Program-made: the position numbers and the translations under genes | Shown here: positions 12,331-25,539 of the stretch, in pieces | How positions within the stretch are numbered: position 1 is the stretch's first letter | Layout of the letters: every line of letters begins with the position of its first letter | Notes under the pieces: model-generated | What the model was told of the DNA's origin: nothing | The model's database searches: none | The model's input: only the letters and a program-made list of their open reading frames with translations | Assembly (NCBI RefSeq): GCF_003589595.1 | Contig: NW_020653770.1 | Coordinates: 146,589-210,588 of the forward strand | Direction of reading: 5' to 3' | DNA: 64,000 nucleotides | DNA from: Hyposmocoma kahamanoa | Taxonomy: Eukaryota > Arthropoda > Insecta > Lepidoptera > Cosmopterigidae

Positions 12331-12957
12331 GTACCACTAAAAGTGCACCTAACTAATATCCGAGGTCTGCACTCAAATCTTGATTCGGTCCACTACCACC
12401 TTGAAACCGACAAACCGCAGCTGCTGTTCCTCACAGAGACGCAAATCAGATGTCCGATTGACGCAGCGTACCTCAGCTACCCCGGGTATACCCTGGAGCA
12501 CAGGTTCGTACATCGTGCCGGAGTCTGTGCCACCTTGATGCACAGTTTTTCCATTTTGTGGCTTCTGGTAGACACAGGAGTTACACAAACAGTGTACTGC
12601 TGTGTTTACCGATCGCACAGTGGAGATCAGTAGACAACTAAGCTGTTTCAATATCTGAGTGAGACGTCTGATAAGATTCAGCACAGGTATCCAGCGGCGC
12701 AACTAGTCCATCTGGGGGACTTTAATGCACACCATCAAGAATGGTTGTTCCCATACCAGAAGACCGATCACGCTGGGAGATAGACGCGTAAACTTTCGTT
12801 AACGCTAAGCCTATCCCAGCTTGTCAGTGGCGCCACTAGGATACCAGATGTTGAATCTCATACGGCTAATTGCTTGGACCTTCTGCTGACAACTCATCCG
12901 GACCGATACTCTGTGTTTGTGGAGGCCCCACTGGGTACTTCCGACCATTGTCTGGTG
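12331..12957 (+). pseudogene. LINE endonuclease domain (broken)
   Basis: AP-type endonuclease that nicks target DNA for target-primed reverse transcription. Visible blocks are LTNIRGLHSNL (12349 on, with the N-terminal Asn), LLFLTETQI (about 12424, catalytic Glu), GDFNAHH (12715-12735) and SDHCLV (12940-12957, the Asp-His pair). A block of roughly the middle of the domain is garbled, and stops occur at about 12631 and 12781. The catalytic motifs are well kept despite the lost frame, which suggests a moderately old copy. Confidence 0.85.
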
Positions 12958-13044
12958 AAAACTGTATCCGTATACTCCCCACCCGATCAGGGCCCTAGTG
13001 GTATGAGACGGGTGTGGCGATACAAGTTAGCAGATTGAGACGAA

Positions 13045-13390
13045 ATGCGCCATTTCTTTGCGTCATATCCCTGCCAGGCGTGCTTTACTTCAGGAGACTC
13101 GTCGAGTTGTGCTGATGCTATAGTCGAGGACTTGCGTTTGGGTATGGAGTATTACATACCATACTCTGATGTACCCAATAGACCCCAATCTCGTCCACGG
13201 TTTAACGCTGATTGTAGTTGTGCTGAAGCACATAAACAGTCTGCGTACCAGTCTTGGGCAGATGCTCGACTACGCAAAACTCCGAGTACTCAGAATTTGA
13301 AGAAAGCTTTTAATAAGGCCGCCAAGAAGTGCCTCTTATTCAGCAGGCAGCAAATTCTTTTGGTTCCTGGCCAAAGCGGTCGAATCTAAC
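13045..13390 (+). pseudogene. LINE linker between endonuclease and reverse transcriptase
   Basis: An open frame of about 114 codons (RHFFASYPCQACF... ending AAKKCLLFSRQQ) with no catalytic motif. Its position and its RPRFNADC..A...K..AY..W pattern fit the region before the reverse transcriptase in CR1/Jockey-like LINEs, where (S)W(F)...C..A...K..A...W is common. Confidence 0.7.
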
Positions 13391-13549
13391 TTTTGTCGCC
13401 CATCTTTGCCGCCTCTGCTGAGGCCGGATGGTTCGCTGGCTCATACTACGGAAGAGAAGGCGAATCTCTTTGCCTCACTCTTTGCAGAAAGTTCGCGTCT
13501 ACATGCCGCAGGGACTCTACCACCTACTTTACCTCAGGTTGCACCATGG

Positions 13550-14957
13550 CGTCAGTTCGCATATGCCAAAAAGAGGTACTTAGAACTCTGCGAAATCTAG
13601 ACGTGAATAAAGCTAGCGGGCTAGATGGAATTCCAGCAACAGTCCTGCGTAACTGTGCGCCTGAGTTGTCTTCTGTTCTCACACACCTGTACCGCCTCTC
13701 ACTTGAGACTGGTGTAGTTCCCAGGTCGTGGAAGCTTGCAAAGGTGCAACGAGGGCGATCTACTGGGGATCTTCTTGTGTATGCCTGTTACATATGGAGC
13801 GAGGCTATAGAAAAGCAAGGCGAAGCACTTTCAGTGTCTTTGGACATTAGCCTTTGACAGGGTCTGGCACGCAAGCCTTTTAAGTAACTTCCCTCTAATG
13901 GGCTTCCCACTGATCTTTGCAATTGGATTTCAGATTTCTTGAGCGAACGTTCGATTCGAGTGGTCTTAGAAGGCTACTCTTCCGAACATATGGCGATAGT
14001 TCCTCAGGGTTCCGTGCTGTCTGCAACTCTCTTTCTGCTGCATATCAATGATATGTTAACTCCAGGTACCTTTGCGTATGCTGATGACAGCACAGTTGTA
14101 GATAGGTAGTTGCCCAATGCAAGGGTCAGTGGAGAGGAAATCCAGTCTTGTCGAGAGTCCATGGTTAGTCGTTTAGATTTGACACTCCAGGCAGTCTCCA
14201 ATTGGGGCGATGCCAATCTTGTCAAATTTAACGCTACCAAAACGCAGGCGTGTCTATTCTCCACAAAACGGAGTCCCTTTGAGCTGACTTCGACTTTTCG
14301 TGATATATCCATACCGATAGCCGATTGTCTCCAGCTACTTGGAATGGACAGGTCCAATTTGAACTTCGGCAGATACATTGAATCCATGGCCAAAATTGCA
14401 GCAAGGAAGCTTGGGATCCTTTCCAGGGTGAGGCGTTACTTTACACCGGGACAGTTGCTCCAGCTGTACCAAGCACAAGTTCGATCGTGCATGGAGTACT
14501 GCTGCCACCTTTGAGTTGGCTTTGCGACATATCAACTGGCCACTTTGGATTCAATTGACAACCGTGTCAAGAGGCTTATAGGTGACTCGGAATTGGTGGA
14601 GGCGAAGCTGCAGAGCCTTGAACACCGCCGTAAAGTTGGCTGCTTATCGGTATTTTACATGATATATCACGGAGAGTGTGCGATGGAATTACACGATTTA
14701 ATTCCGCCTTCTCCTTTTCATCACCGGGGGACTAGGCGTAAGCTTGGCTTCCACCCTTTGTTGTGGATATTCCAAAGATTCGCACGAAGCGTTACGCTTC
14801 CACATTTATATGGCGAACGGCTATGGAGTGGTATTCCCTACCTGCAGACTTGTTCCCTGAACGTTATAACTTGGACCTTTTCAAGACGAGAGTGAATAGG
14901 CATTATTTAGGTGTGCATGCTCCATCGTCGACCTCATCGTCACTTTCCATCAGGTGA
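13550..14957 (+). pseudogene. LINE reverse transcriptase and C-terminal region (broken)
   Basis: Reverse transcriptase blocks appear in order: NKASGLDGIPATVLRN (from about 13606), ETGVVPRSWKLAKV, SLDIS then FDRVWH across a frame change near 13850, PQGSVLSATLF (14002 on) and FAYADD (14071-14088; YADD at 14077-14088 holds the catalytic Asp pair). The C-terminal region reads ARKLGILSRVRRYFTPGQ, LYQAQVRSCMEYCCHL, LEHRRKVGCLSVFYMIYHGE and, in another frame, LPADLFPERYNLDLFKTRV, ending in a stop at 14955-14957. A run of residues expected between KV and the SLDIS block is shortened. It cannot make a working enzyme. Confidence 0.85.
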
Positions 14958-14970
14958 GATGGAGGTCAAA

Positions 14971-17279
14971 TGTGCACCTACAAATTTCTGTTCGAGAGTG
15001 TTGACACGTACAAAAGAGACGGTAAAGCAAGTTTCTCCATTACCTCTCCACAAAAGGGACTCCTCCATCTCCTTGTACACCGTCGTAACTAAATTTATTC
15101 CTAGACTACTTCCCCTCGGAGTGCGAACAAAGAATGCCTCTCTGGGAACTAAGTGATAGTGACGCTCACAAATAAACGTAAGCGCGCATTTTCCCGTAGC
15201 TAAAGTAAATGGTTTTTTTTTCACTTTAGATTATTTAGACTAAGAATACGTTTTTTATACAATTATTGTATTCATAAATGGTTAAATAAATATTGAATTA
15301 CAATTAAAAGCCTGTCAAGTACAAACTTTTTAAAGGTATTATAGCGAAGTTATTATTAGAGTAATTTTTTACTAGCAAGTTATATTTGCTATCACTGGGT
15401 AAAGGCAAAAAAAAATTCAAAAATTATTTATTGTTCTTTTCACCTTAACAATACAAATTACAGGTTATTTAAAGAAAAGAACATCATACAGTGACATTGC
15501 GAGGTGGAAGACTGGTGCCTAAACTAGGTTGGACCTGTACTATAGGTCACCAGGTATCCACCACCGGATCTCAATGATACAATATTGTGATGTTTTTGAA
15601 ATTACTAAGACGTTAAGGGTAAATTGGCGTGATGATTTGAAAATACACTATTTATTTGTTATTTTGAGAAAAGGTAGTATGACAAATTAGTTTCAATAGA
15701 AAAGTTAGTAAGTGTGATAAGAAAGTGGTTATATGTAAAAGTTTTGAGTGAAAAGTATGTATGCATGTGTGTGTTAAATAAGCGAGGTTTAAGCAGTAAT
15801 AATAAAATATTTAATGTTTACACGAAGACACGTTCAGAGTGAATGAGACAATCATCGATTCATTATTTATTTATAATATTTAAGTATTTATTATTATTTA
15901 TTAATTCTTGTCTTTGTTAATTCTGACTTACGACAAATTTTTAATAATATTTAAAAACAATTTCTTAGATTAGTTTTTGACGTGTATCGGTACAGTTCTC
16001 AGGTGTCCCTTAAGCTGTCTCCATTTTTCCGTTGTAAGTTTGAAGTTGGAGCTCCACTGTCGTGGCGGGTAGCTTAAATCGTTATGGTAGGCCAAAGTTC
16101 ACATAGTGCTTTGAAAATGCGTACAGTCCCAAACCTGCTTCGTGCCAGCGTGGTGGACTTTGTCTTTATTTTGTTTCTAAGAGAACCGTGCACAGTAGTA
16201 GGACGTATATGGATTGGTGATGTTAGTTTTTTGTGTTTTTAGATCGTTTGAGGTAGAAGTTTCATAAAATTTTGCAGTTATTCGTCTGTTTTCGTTCTCC
16301 AAACAAACAAGGGTACACACAGGGCACAGCTGAAATTTGTATAATGTTTCGAAGACGGGTTCCGCCGTAGCGCTAATGCAGCGCAAATGATTCGAAACAT
16401 TAACGACGTATATGAAGTGAATGCAATTAACAAACGCGCTGGGCGTTTGTTAATGGTTTGCTTTATCCCGCAGGGTAAATGTTACCCGAGCAAATGAGCC
16501 TCGCGGACGACCAAAGCTTAAAGTGAATAATGTCGAATTACGATCTATTATAGAAGCCGTTGTAATTCATCATTACAAACTGCAGTCATTGTCACGGTTT
16601 GATATAAATATAATCACAATACTAACCCATTTGCACTACACTTTTAAAAACTGCGAAATGCTGTCCGCATTACTTGTTAAAATGTGCACTGTTTAATTAA
16701 TCGTCACAGAGATGGAAGAGGTTTGTACGTAGACATTAATTTAAGATGACAAACACAATTTGAACTCTGACGAGAGGCTCAAGCAGAGTATTGTTGCTAA
16801 CTGATTGGTGGTGGTCCACTTGTGGATTACTTCCACAGCTTCCTTAGATTTGGTATAACCATGACAGTGAAGAAATGTGGACGATGATGAGAAGATTCAG
16901 AGAGAAACCACCACCGTTAGTTTTACACGGAAATGCCAGAGCATTTGTTACCGAACAAGTCCCTTTACAAACACTCTTCGCCACTATAAACGTCAATTTG
17001 GCTAAACCCCAACAGGATTTTTTATATTTAGATAGTTATGTAAAAAGAAAACTGAGGAAAATGCGTTTCGAGACTGGCCTCCCGTGCCTACTATTCCACC
17101 GTAAAATGACCGTAAAGGAATAAGTAAGCTTTGAATTAGATGGTAGAAATGTATTGGTAGCACGGGACTATATTTTAATGAATTATAAATATTATGTACT
17201 AAAATATGTTTTCTTGTTTACATTGTTCTATAGAAAAAGATTTGAATAAATTAATAATTAAAAAAATAATATTCAAAAT
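14971..17279. other. No gene recognised; weak retroelement scraps
   Basis: The stretch 15425-15600 resembles a minus-strand LINE 3' tail (gaggtggaagactggtgcc). The stretch 16060-16170 holds gcttcgtgccagcgtggtgg, a motif I associate with dispersed lepidopteran repeats. Neither could be typed. The rest is AT-rich. Confidence 0.35.
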
Positions 17280-17541
17280 CCCATCTTAAAAGTTCGTGGA
17301 ATTACACTTATTTGCAAAGTTTTATTGAAATCAATTACTAAAAACCCGTAGTGTTCCACCCTTTGAGGCGGAATATTTTCTTCAAATTTAAATGGGACCA
17401 CTCCTGAGGTACCCTCTTTCCAATAAAAAAAGAATCAACAAAACCGGTTCACAAATGCCATATGAGTTATAACGTAACATACACATAAAAAAAACATGCA
17501 GTCGAATTGAGAACCTCTTTTTTTGAAGTCGGTTAAAAAGA
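17280..17541 (-). repeat. AACCGACTTC repeat, internally deleted copy
   Basis: The minus strand starts at 17541 with aaccgacttcaaaaaaagag and contains the ggaaagagggtacctc block. It then jumps to tttcaataaaactttgc and a degraded end near 17280. About 200 bases of the middle, present in the copies at 57-60 kb, are missing. Arm-to-arm deletion is typical of non-autonomous DNA transposons. Confidence 0.7.
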
Positions 17542-17875
17542 AAATGATGAATATTACAATTTATTTAAAATTTGTATATAATAATAACAATGGGCTTTTT
17601 CACGGTAGGTGCATAAATATGTAGAGCTGTTCTTAAAAACAATTCTTGACAACTATAAAAACATTTTATATCAACAAGCATAAAATGTTTGGCGAATAAA
17701 TAATCTGTACCGTTTTGGGATGAAATAGTTCTGGGGACGCTGTCATAGATTTTAATAACCATTACAAAAGGTTCTATTTAGCATATTAATCAAGTCAACC
17801 TTAATGATAGGTGCTAGTTCAACGGTTGAGTGTGGGTAGCTTTTGCTTGAGTAAAAGATTGATTGTTTTTATAGA
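17542..17875. other. No feature recognised
   Basis: AT-rich spacer between two repeat fragments; nothing was seen in it. Confidence 0.4.
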
Positions 17876-18205
17876 CCTACCATAACGCCTGTCTCCCGTT
17901 GGGGTAAGAGAGCGAGTGGCGTCTCGCTACAATCCTGACAAACCTCCTTCGCCGTATCAATTCACATGTGCTGTCAATCTACCAATATCCATCATTTCTA
18001 GATGACCAAACCGTAGAAGCATTCTCTTTTGTGCCCTGTCACTACATCATCTTTCACACCACTACGCTCTCTTACATTATTACATCACATTGTTCCGTAT
18101 CCTGTGTTAAGTATAATAACCACATACACTGGGCGAAGTTCTAATTTTTACAGCTTGTTTTTCTGTCATACCCAACACTCACTGCCGTACATCATGGTTG
18201 TTTGT
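17876..18205 (-). pseudogene. RTE-like LINE reverse transcriptase C-terminal fragment
   Basis: The minus strand gives TMMYGSECWV near 18195 (the (L)LYGSECW block of RTE-type elements) and, about 150 bases further, RMLLRFGHLEMMDIGRLT (the RW.GH..RM...RLT block). Between them the frame is lost and the usual MRWM..VTR..R..N segment is barely visible. It is an old, truncated copy, in the opposite orientation to the RTE 3' end at 4.8 kb. Confidence 0.65.
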
Positions 18206-20292
18206 TTTTAATGTCAAATTTGCATATTTCTGAAACATATGGTCCAAAATTAAATTTAATGAATCGTGGGCTACGGACTTCCACTAACATTGTTACACAT
18301 TTCTTCTGTAGTAACAGCAATACAATAGCTGATTTTTAGGCGACGAGGAATCGTCATTAGTTTTGTACCCGACACGTCTAATAATAGGCGCTTCTATAAT
18401 AAAACTAAGTCGAAAATCGTGTTATGTTAACGTATAACTCAGTTTCATTTCATTGTTAGGTCCCAACCAGCATTTTGATGATCGCGAGGACAAAAGCAAA
18501 CAATAACTTATTATGTAACATCATTATTGACGATAAAACGCAGCTGTAAAAAACGCGCGTAAACTTTTACACACCCGTAAAGCGATGAAATCTCGCTGAC
18601 GGAGGTCTGCGCGTGTGCCTTGATGTGTGGGAAGTCAACGATTGCCTTGTTGCCATTCGGTTATATTGATGTTTATTAAAAATTAGATAGAAGCGGTTCT
18701 GTTTTTTTCAATCGAATACTCAGAAATAACGTTAAAAAACCCACACGTCGCGCTCACAATAATAACTTCCCGAAATTCGTAAAGCATTTTTGAAAAACTG
18801 ACAAATTAGGCATAAAATAAGCGTGAGTGGCGCCCATGTGGCACTAGCCGTGTATGCTATTTGAATGACAAATATGACAAAATTGTGTTTGATATGAATA
18901 AAATATAATTGTATATTGGCTGCCGTAACGTGTCACTAATAAAGGACATGTCAAATCAGGAAACAAAACGCACAATGAGCCACACATGCACACGTCCACG
19001 TCCCACATAACCTTACCCACGCCTACCACACATTCTTACACACACGCTCGCAAGCACCGTCACACAAATAAACCCACAAAACATGCATTTATTTAACATT
19101 AAGTCGAGATATCATTTGTTAGTATTAGTTTTATTTAATACACTAATAAAAAATAGTGTTATACTTTTTAAATGTATATTGTCAATTTCTCACAAATCTT
19201 ACGTTTTAAGAAACTATGTAACTACGACCATTTCAAGGGAAGGATAAATGGGCATCTTCTGCGCAAGCTCGATCTATCTATCCACTGGACTTAACAATCT
19301 TGATTGTGCTCTAGAGTAGACTCATATTTCTATATAAAAATAAGTAACATCATATTTTATGGCCATGGCATTCTTAGGTTCGTATGGCTTATTCCCTAAT
19401 AAATTTATGCATCATAATACGATAGGGGAAGGTTGCTGTAATTGGACCACTTAATTTCGCAATCTGTTACATTGTCTTTAAAGATAAACATCAAATAAAA
19501 ATATTTTTGTGGTTGCCTTATTTGAACCACGGTTCTTCACGGGACTTGGAGTTTTTAGAAGGAGTCCAATGAGGGCGACCTCAAAAAATGAACTTTAAAC
19601 GGTAGTAGGTAACTAAAATAGTAACAAAAAGTGAACACACAATTTGACCATGAACTTAACGCTTACGACTTTGGTATTGAATATTTACACGTTTCTATGA
19701 TTTTAAATTAACAAGTAGATGCCTCTATTTTACAACACTAAACAATACATAGTCGTAATTATATCACATTTGGCACGTTAAGCAGAAATCAATAAATTAC
19801 AAATCCAGGCTCAGGCCAGGTTCAGAATTAGTTTAATTCCACGAGTTATATGTTCGACATTCTGCAATGACAATAATATATGCTTAGATATATAAGTAAG
19901 GATAAAATCAAGACAACAAAAGGTACGAAGTTCGAAACCCTGAAAGAACTTTTAACTTCGTGTATACTTGTAGTGATTAGTGAACTATGCAATATACTGT
20001 TCTTATTAAATTTAAATTGTGTGTCATTGAAATAGGCGCCACTATTGGACCAGTCCGTTGATAGAAACCCCTGTGTGGCCCATTGACCGCAGCTAGACGT
20101 CTACAATGAAAAAAATTGAAAGTAATTTTCTTACGCAAGCAAAAAATATGTGAAGCTTTTATGTACAACAACGACGTGTTAAAAATGATATTTAAAAACA
20201 GTCAAATACGTCACTCCGTGTCACGTGTTGTGGCTGCAATTCAATCCGAACCCTTGGATTTACGTAGCTCTTATTTTGGGTAATTAATAATA
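18206..20292. other. AT-rich stretch up to an assembly gap
   Basis: No coding-like frame or familiar repeat was found. The sequence just before the gap (tagctcttattttgggtaat) resembles the tagctacttattttgggat stretch of the SINE at 24.5 kb, so a SINE remnant may enter the gap. Confidence 0.35.
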
Positions 20293-20692
20293 NNNNNNNN
20301 NNNNNNNNNNNNNNNNNNNNNNNNNNNNNNNNNNNNNNNNNNNNNNNNNNNNNNNNNNNNNNNNNNNNNNNNNNNNNNNNNNNNNNNNNNNNNNNNNNNN
20401 NNNNNNNNNNNNNNNNNNNNNNNNNNNNNNNNNNNNNNNNNNNNNNNNNNNNNNNNNNNNNNNNNNNNNNNNNNNNNNNNNNNNNNNNNNNNNNNNNNNN
20501 NNNNNNNNNNNNNNNNNNNNNNNNNNNNNNNNNNNNNNNNNNNNNNNNNNNNNNNNNNNNNNNNNNNNNNNNNNNNNNNNNNNNNNNNNNNNNNNNNNNN
20601 NNNNNNNNNNNNNNNNNNNNNNNNNNNNNNNNNNNNNNNNNNNNNNNNNNNNNNNNNNNNNNNNNNNNNNNNNNNNNNNNNNNNNNNNNNNN
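20293..20692. other. Assembly gap (400 N)
   Basis: A run of exactly 400 N, probably a placeholder length rather than a measured gap. Confidence 0.99.
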
Positions 20693-22539
20693 AAAATAAA
20701 ATAAATCTGTATTGATTGATTTACATTTACACTACTTAACTGTTACATAATTCTATTAAACAAGTGATTTCTCGCGGTCCCTGCACTAATACTTGTATCG
20801 CTGAGACCCACTATACGTCCAGTAACTTACATTTGAGGCACACAGTTTAGTTAAAGTGGATTATTAATTAGCGGTGAGTATCCGACTATAGTAAATATTA
20901 AAAAAAGACCACGAATTATCCTATATTTTTTTCATAAGTTGAATGAAATCTCCTCTTTGGCACTCTATGTTCGTACGAGGCAATTGCTCGAGGAGTGCTA
21001 GGCTAAGGGTCTCTTCCCGCTTGTAAAGTTGTCAATAACATTCGAAGGCCAAATAAATTGAGCTAGCCATTTTTGACTTCCGTACTAACACAATTGGCTC
21101 TGAAACGCTTCAGAGTCCATACCATTAGAGTGATCCATTCCATCGAGCATCATGAGCCCTCGGGAGAGAGTGATCAGTAATAAAGTTCCTAAATATACAA
21201 GACAAACCTTTTTAAACTTAGTGAAATCTTCCAATATCCGACATTACACGCCGTCTGCGCTCTCTCAATTCAACTCAATTTCAACAAACAGAAAAAATGT
21301 CTACAGAGCAAAAAGTCAGCTCATGCATACGTAATTATCCCCTACTGGGTACAAATTTTGTCGGGAAATTCTCTTCTTAACAAACTGTTGATATGCGACT
21401 GCCACGTCGTCATGGCAACGATGCGATCTTGACAAGGCTGTGAACTTCCGCTACTCGTCGCCGCACTCATGTGGCGCTGTACGCTATGGTCTCGTTACGA
21501 ACCCACATCAGACAGTTTTTAAAGTTCTTCAATAGATGGCGCTGTAATTCAAAGGTAATGGTACCAGATGGGTTAAAGATAGTAGTTCTAGTTCTCGCTC
21601 AAAGATGACGTTAAGTGTATTTAGTTAAAACAAGAATATTTTTATAAAGCGTATATCATAAAGGGATAAAGAAATATACGCGATTCGTACCATAGACATC
21701 AGAGTGTTTTGTGAACGATCCGGTGGCTCGTATTCGCGGTAATGCGCGAAAACAAATAAGTGCTCGATACATTGCCTGATACTACGGATGGGTGGCCAGC
21801 AAAGCGCGGGTGGCCCGGCCACGGGGGAAGGGAATGGAAGAATAATAATATAAGAATAATAAGGAAAGAATAGGAATTGAAATGAGGATTTGAGTAAAAC
21901 ACGTGTCGACGTCTTATGGAATGCTATTATAGTTTTTAACAGTGGCTTTGGCACCTCCAAATTGTACTGATACCAGCTTTTTCATTCCGTCTTGGCAATA
22001 AATGAATTAATTATCTTATTCTTCGTTTTATATAGGATATAACTACATATGAATGAATGACCGAAAAGAAACCGAACCGAAATAAAGCCTGTAGGTATTA
22101 ATTGAAGCAATTTTCCCTAAGAAACATAAAAAGTTACTAAGTACTTTGCTTTGCTAAATCTTTTCGATAATACCAACAGGGGAACTAATAGATGATCGCG
22201 TTCAACTTTAGCGCTTACGTAGTGATAAGAACGTAGCGCGTAGCGAAAGCGTTACGGCGTAGTGATAGTCCAGCAGTTACAGGGAGTGCTACGACGTTGT
22301 TGTGTAGCTACTTTATAGGCATGCACCATCTAAATTACAAACAGAAACCCGCAGTAGTCTAGGTTTAATTTAGACTTATTCATACGCGCAGGAGTCTCTC
22401 TCCATCTGCACCATTGAATCTGTTCAAATTGTTTACAGTTTTGTTCAATAATCACATGAGGACCATGAAACTATGTTGTTTTTAGTTCTACGTCCAAAAT
22501 GAGACGTACATTAGTTACGAAAGCACAATGTAGTTTCGT
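20693..22539. other. No gene recognised
   Basis: A mix of AT-rich sequence and short GC-richer patches (about 21420-21500, 21760-21830, 22220-22300). The patch at 22230-22270 repeats cgtagcg-type words. Nothing was typed. Confidence 0.4.
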
Positions 22540-22781
22540 GTTTGATTTTTGTGACGTGAAGAAAAAACTTTAGAAAAACACAAAAATTGGTACTTGAGTA
22601 TTAAAAAAAAATTCGAATCTAATTCGCGTATATTTCGAAAATAAACCAACGTTTTAAGTATTTTACTAGTCTCATTGTCGCGGTTGACATAATATGAGTA
22701 TACGTCTGTATGTGGTTTAGATCGAAAAAAACATGCTTTATTTCCAACAAGCAGCAATCGCGAAAATCTAACAACTCGATA
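22540..22781 (+). repeat. Palindromic retroposon-like element, degenerate copy
   Basis: The 3' part (tttagatcgaaaaaaacatg ... aatcgcgaaaatctaacaac then tcga) matches the right arm and tail of the family seen at 38933-39150. The left arm keeps aattcgcgtatattt and aataaaccaacgttt. The copy is old and no flanking duplication was detected. Confidence 0.45.
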
Positions 22782-24499
22782 TATTGTAAGAATGCAATAT
22801 AGTTAAAACACATCCCGAATGTCGATTGCCTTAAGTTAACCTCTTCACTGACAAACGAGTTAGATGTATTATAATAATATATTTCTTATGTACTGTCCAT
22901 AATTAAACTGCTTTAAAGTACCTTCACGTTAAACATTCCAGAGCGTTGCTCGAATTGATCAAGCGGCATTCGAGTGTCTCGGCTGCGTGCGCTTTCTTTT
23001 ACTTTTAAGACCTTATGTTCATTTGTTTCGTCTCAATTGATCATAGGCTAATTGTAAAAATGTTTTTACAAGAGGCAGAGTCAAGACGTCGCGTTTGAAA
23101 TAGGAAAATATTGAAGAAGCAAGCTCGCTCCGCCGCCGACTGTTGATTTAAATCAAGGTTGTGACCAAGGACGCAATTGTATTTTTTATACAATAGAAAA
23201 TATATTATTAAGAGGGAGGTAACCACACTGATGCAATTTCACAGGGACTGTATCCAACAATGGATGGCAATACGATGAAGATGAATTTGTCCTCCTTAAC
23301 GCCTATCCCAAAAATCCTCTCGCGATGGCTGAGTGCGAAACATCAATCAACGGTTATCACGTTACAGTTATCGGACACCGGTAATAGGATTGACACTACG
23401 CTCGATACCGGTACTGTAGCGTTACCAGATCGATAGAGCTTTGAAGGAAATTCAATGTTCTGCTTAGATACGCTACAGACGGACAAATTCACACTTAAAA
23501 AGAGCTTTGCTTTTCTGACGCACTACAAAAACATAAAATATTTCTTATGACTTGATACTTTTGAAAACCTGTTATTGATTACATTAATCGACTCTAAATA
23601 ATTTTATGCTACCGATATAATACTAAAGTAAAACAGAGAACATCCGTTTTTTGTTGTCGGCTTAAAAGTTGCCAAGACAGACACGAGATTTTATAGGCAA
23701 AGTTATTAAATTTCCTTCAATAATATTCTGGAGAACGAAATTCGAGCTTACAACTATTATACTCTCTTCAAATCTAAATGGTTAGCTTTCAGTTGAAGTT
23801 TGTTTGTTTATTGACTGATCTGGTCAGTTATCTAATCGCCCTGACTTGTTAAGGTTCTCTCAATTTCCCGACCTTGAAGCGAAGGATAGAAACTGGCCGC
23901 CACCCACTTCTCGCCGCCTCTCCTCAAACTTACCCTGACTGCATTACGGGAATTGCATTTAGGTTATATGCTGTCGTCCTTTTGCCTCACATATATTTTA
24001 ATATACTCTAAAGTACACTTAACTACAATTTGTAACGAATAAATTAGTACCGACGTGTTTTTTCCTTATGTACTAGGTAGGATTCGATTTAACCGCACTA
24101 TGTTCAATAGTGATCTTTTTGCTGGGTAATGACGATGGTGACAACTTTCTCGAAGCTTTGTGTTAACACACACCTATCTATGCCTGTAGATATATGACCA
24201 ACAGTTGGGTTAGGGTCTTTAACGGGCAAGGTTAGAAAAGACAAGGCCCCGTTACTATATCTATTCGAAATCAGTCAATGTGACGGGAAAATATCTTCGC
24301 ATTTACAAACAAACTTATTATATTATTTGTAGAGTGTTATTTAGCGGTTTAGCGTATGTAATGGAAATAAACTTCAGAAATATATTGATAATAATATTAA
24401 ATAAAGTAAAATTGTTTTCAGACAATTATTTTGTTTTTTAATTTTGTTGTTTTTTAAATGTATGTTGTTTAAATTATGATTTCTGTGATCGAGAGCTTC
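22782..24499. other. No gene recognised
   Basis: AT-rich; no repeat of the window's main families was seen. Confidence 0.4.
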
Positions 24500-24705
24500 C
24501 ACACAGGTTTTCATGATGTCGCCATCTCTGAGGACCAGGGTTCGATTCCCGGCCGGGTCAATGTAGAAACTAATTTTTCTATATCGTCTCGGGTCTGGGT
24601 GTATGTGGTACCGTCGTTGTCCGATTTCTGAAATACAAGTGCTTTAGCTACTTATTTTGGGATCAGAGCAATATATGTGATGTTGTCTAATATTTATTTA
24701 TTAAA
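24500..24705 (+). repeat. tRNA-derived SINE
   Basis: A B-box (gggttcgattcccgg, 24538-24552) lies in a tRNA-like head. A unique body follows (tcgtctcgggtctgggtgta) and then the 3' motif tgtgatgttgtctaatattt before an AT-rich end. This layout is that of lepidopteran tRNA-derived SINEs. The A-box side is degraded, so it is unlikely to be transcribed by RNA polymerase III. Confidence 0.7.
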
Positions 24706-24833
24706 GAAAATGGAATTCGTTTATTTTTAATAAGTTTTTTTTGCACGCGAAATGAAATTTGAGAGACCTCTCTCAAATTTTATTTTATTACAAAATGCAA
24801 TGTCCCAACACAGTACGGGGTTCTTGTGCCATC

Positions 24834-24890
24834 ACTACGTCGCTACGTCGCTACGTCGTTACATCACTACGTCACTACATGACTACCATT
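24834..24890. repeat. Minisatellite of a 9-base unit
   Basis: About six imperfect tandem copies of a cactacgtcg/ctacgtcg-like unit. Confidence 0.7.
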
Positions 24891-25224
24891 GCTTTAAGAT
24901 CAATTTAACTCAAATCAAACATGTTGGCGATAGCTAATAAATAGTGACAATGTTTATTAATAGTTTAAAAATGTTATGACTTGCTTGTTTACTGCTTCAA
25001 AAATTAGTAGGTAATAGCCTCGTTATTGAACCGATCCTACTTGCGAGAGTCTCTGTATATTGGAGAAATCCTCCAGCCGCTCTAGACCAGTGTGATTCCC
25101 AGCGGGTGGTGGGGCTATATATATATATGAATTGATACACATATTATATTTTATAATTTCATCAGTTCATGTGTCAATGCAACATATAAGTTATATTAAC
25201 ACGTACGTGTGTATTTCTCGAATA

Positions 25225-25350
25225 CTATAATTTGGGACTATTCAAGGCTAGAGTAAATAGACATTTAATAGACAAGCGGGTAACGTCGTCGGCCACATCG
25301 CCGCTTGACATCAGACGACATTGTAGTCAAGCGTGTCTGTTTTCCACAAT
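25225..25350 (+). pseudogene. LINE C-terminal fragment
   Basis: The plus frame reads YNLGLFKARVNRHLI, matching the YNLDLFKTRVNRH block at the very end of the 12.3-15.0 kb LINE. It is followed by TSSATSPLDIRRHCSQACLF. Only the last 40 or so codons of the family are present. Confidence 0.7.
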
Positions 25351-25539
25351 AGTAAATAATAATGACGGCTTGATCAGTGCCATTGCATACAATCTCTCTC
25401 ATTTAAAAAAAATCTTAATTTGGATTTTTGTTTCATGGCTGAGGCGACATTGTGATTGATTTTATAGAATATCATGATGACGTTTTACTATCACGGTATT
25501 AAATTATTTTTTGTGAAATTACTCCACTAGTTATTTATT

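Larger units (their letters stand above)
12331..14970 (+). mobile_element. Degenerate CR1/Jockey-like LINE, endonuclease plus reverse transcriptase
   Basis: This is the longest transposable element in the window. In order it shows an AP-type endonuclease (12331-12957), a linker (about 12960-13390), a reverse transcriptase (about 13550-14110) and the conserved C-terminal region (to the stop at 14955-14957). The frame is broken many times by stops and single-base shifts, so it cannot be active. The start lies near 12331 and no ORF1 was seen upstream, so it is 5'-truncated or eroded. The 3' end just past the stop (tcaggtgagatggaggt) recurs on the minus strand at 26275-26290, which marks the same family there. 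No clear poly(A) or target duplication was found. Confidence 0.85.

Noticed and set aside
12373..12702. Minus-strand 109-codon frame
   Set aside because: Antisense shadow of the LINE endonuclease.
24834..24890. CRISPR-like array
   Set aside because: Short tandem units without spacers in a eukaryotic genome; a minisatellite.
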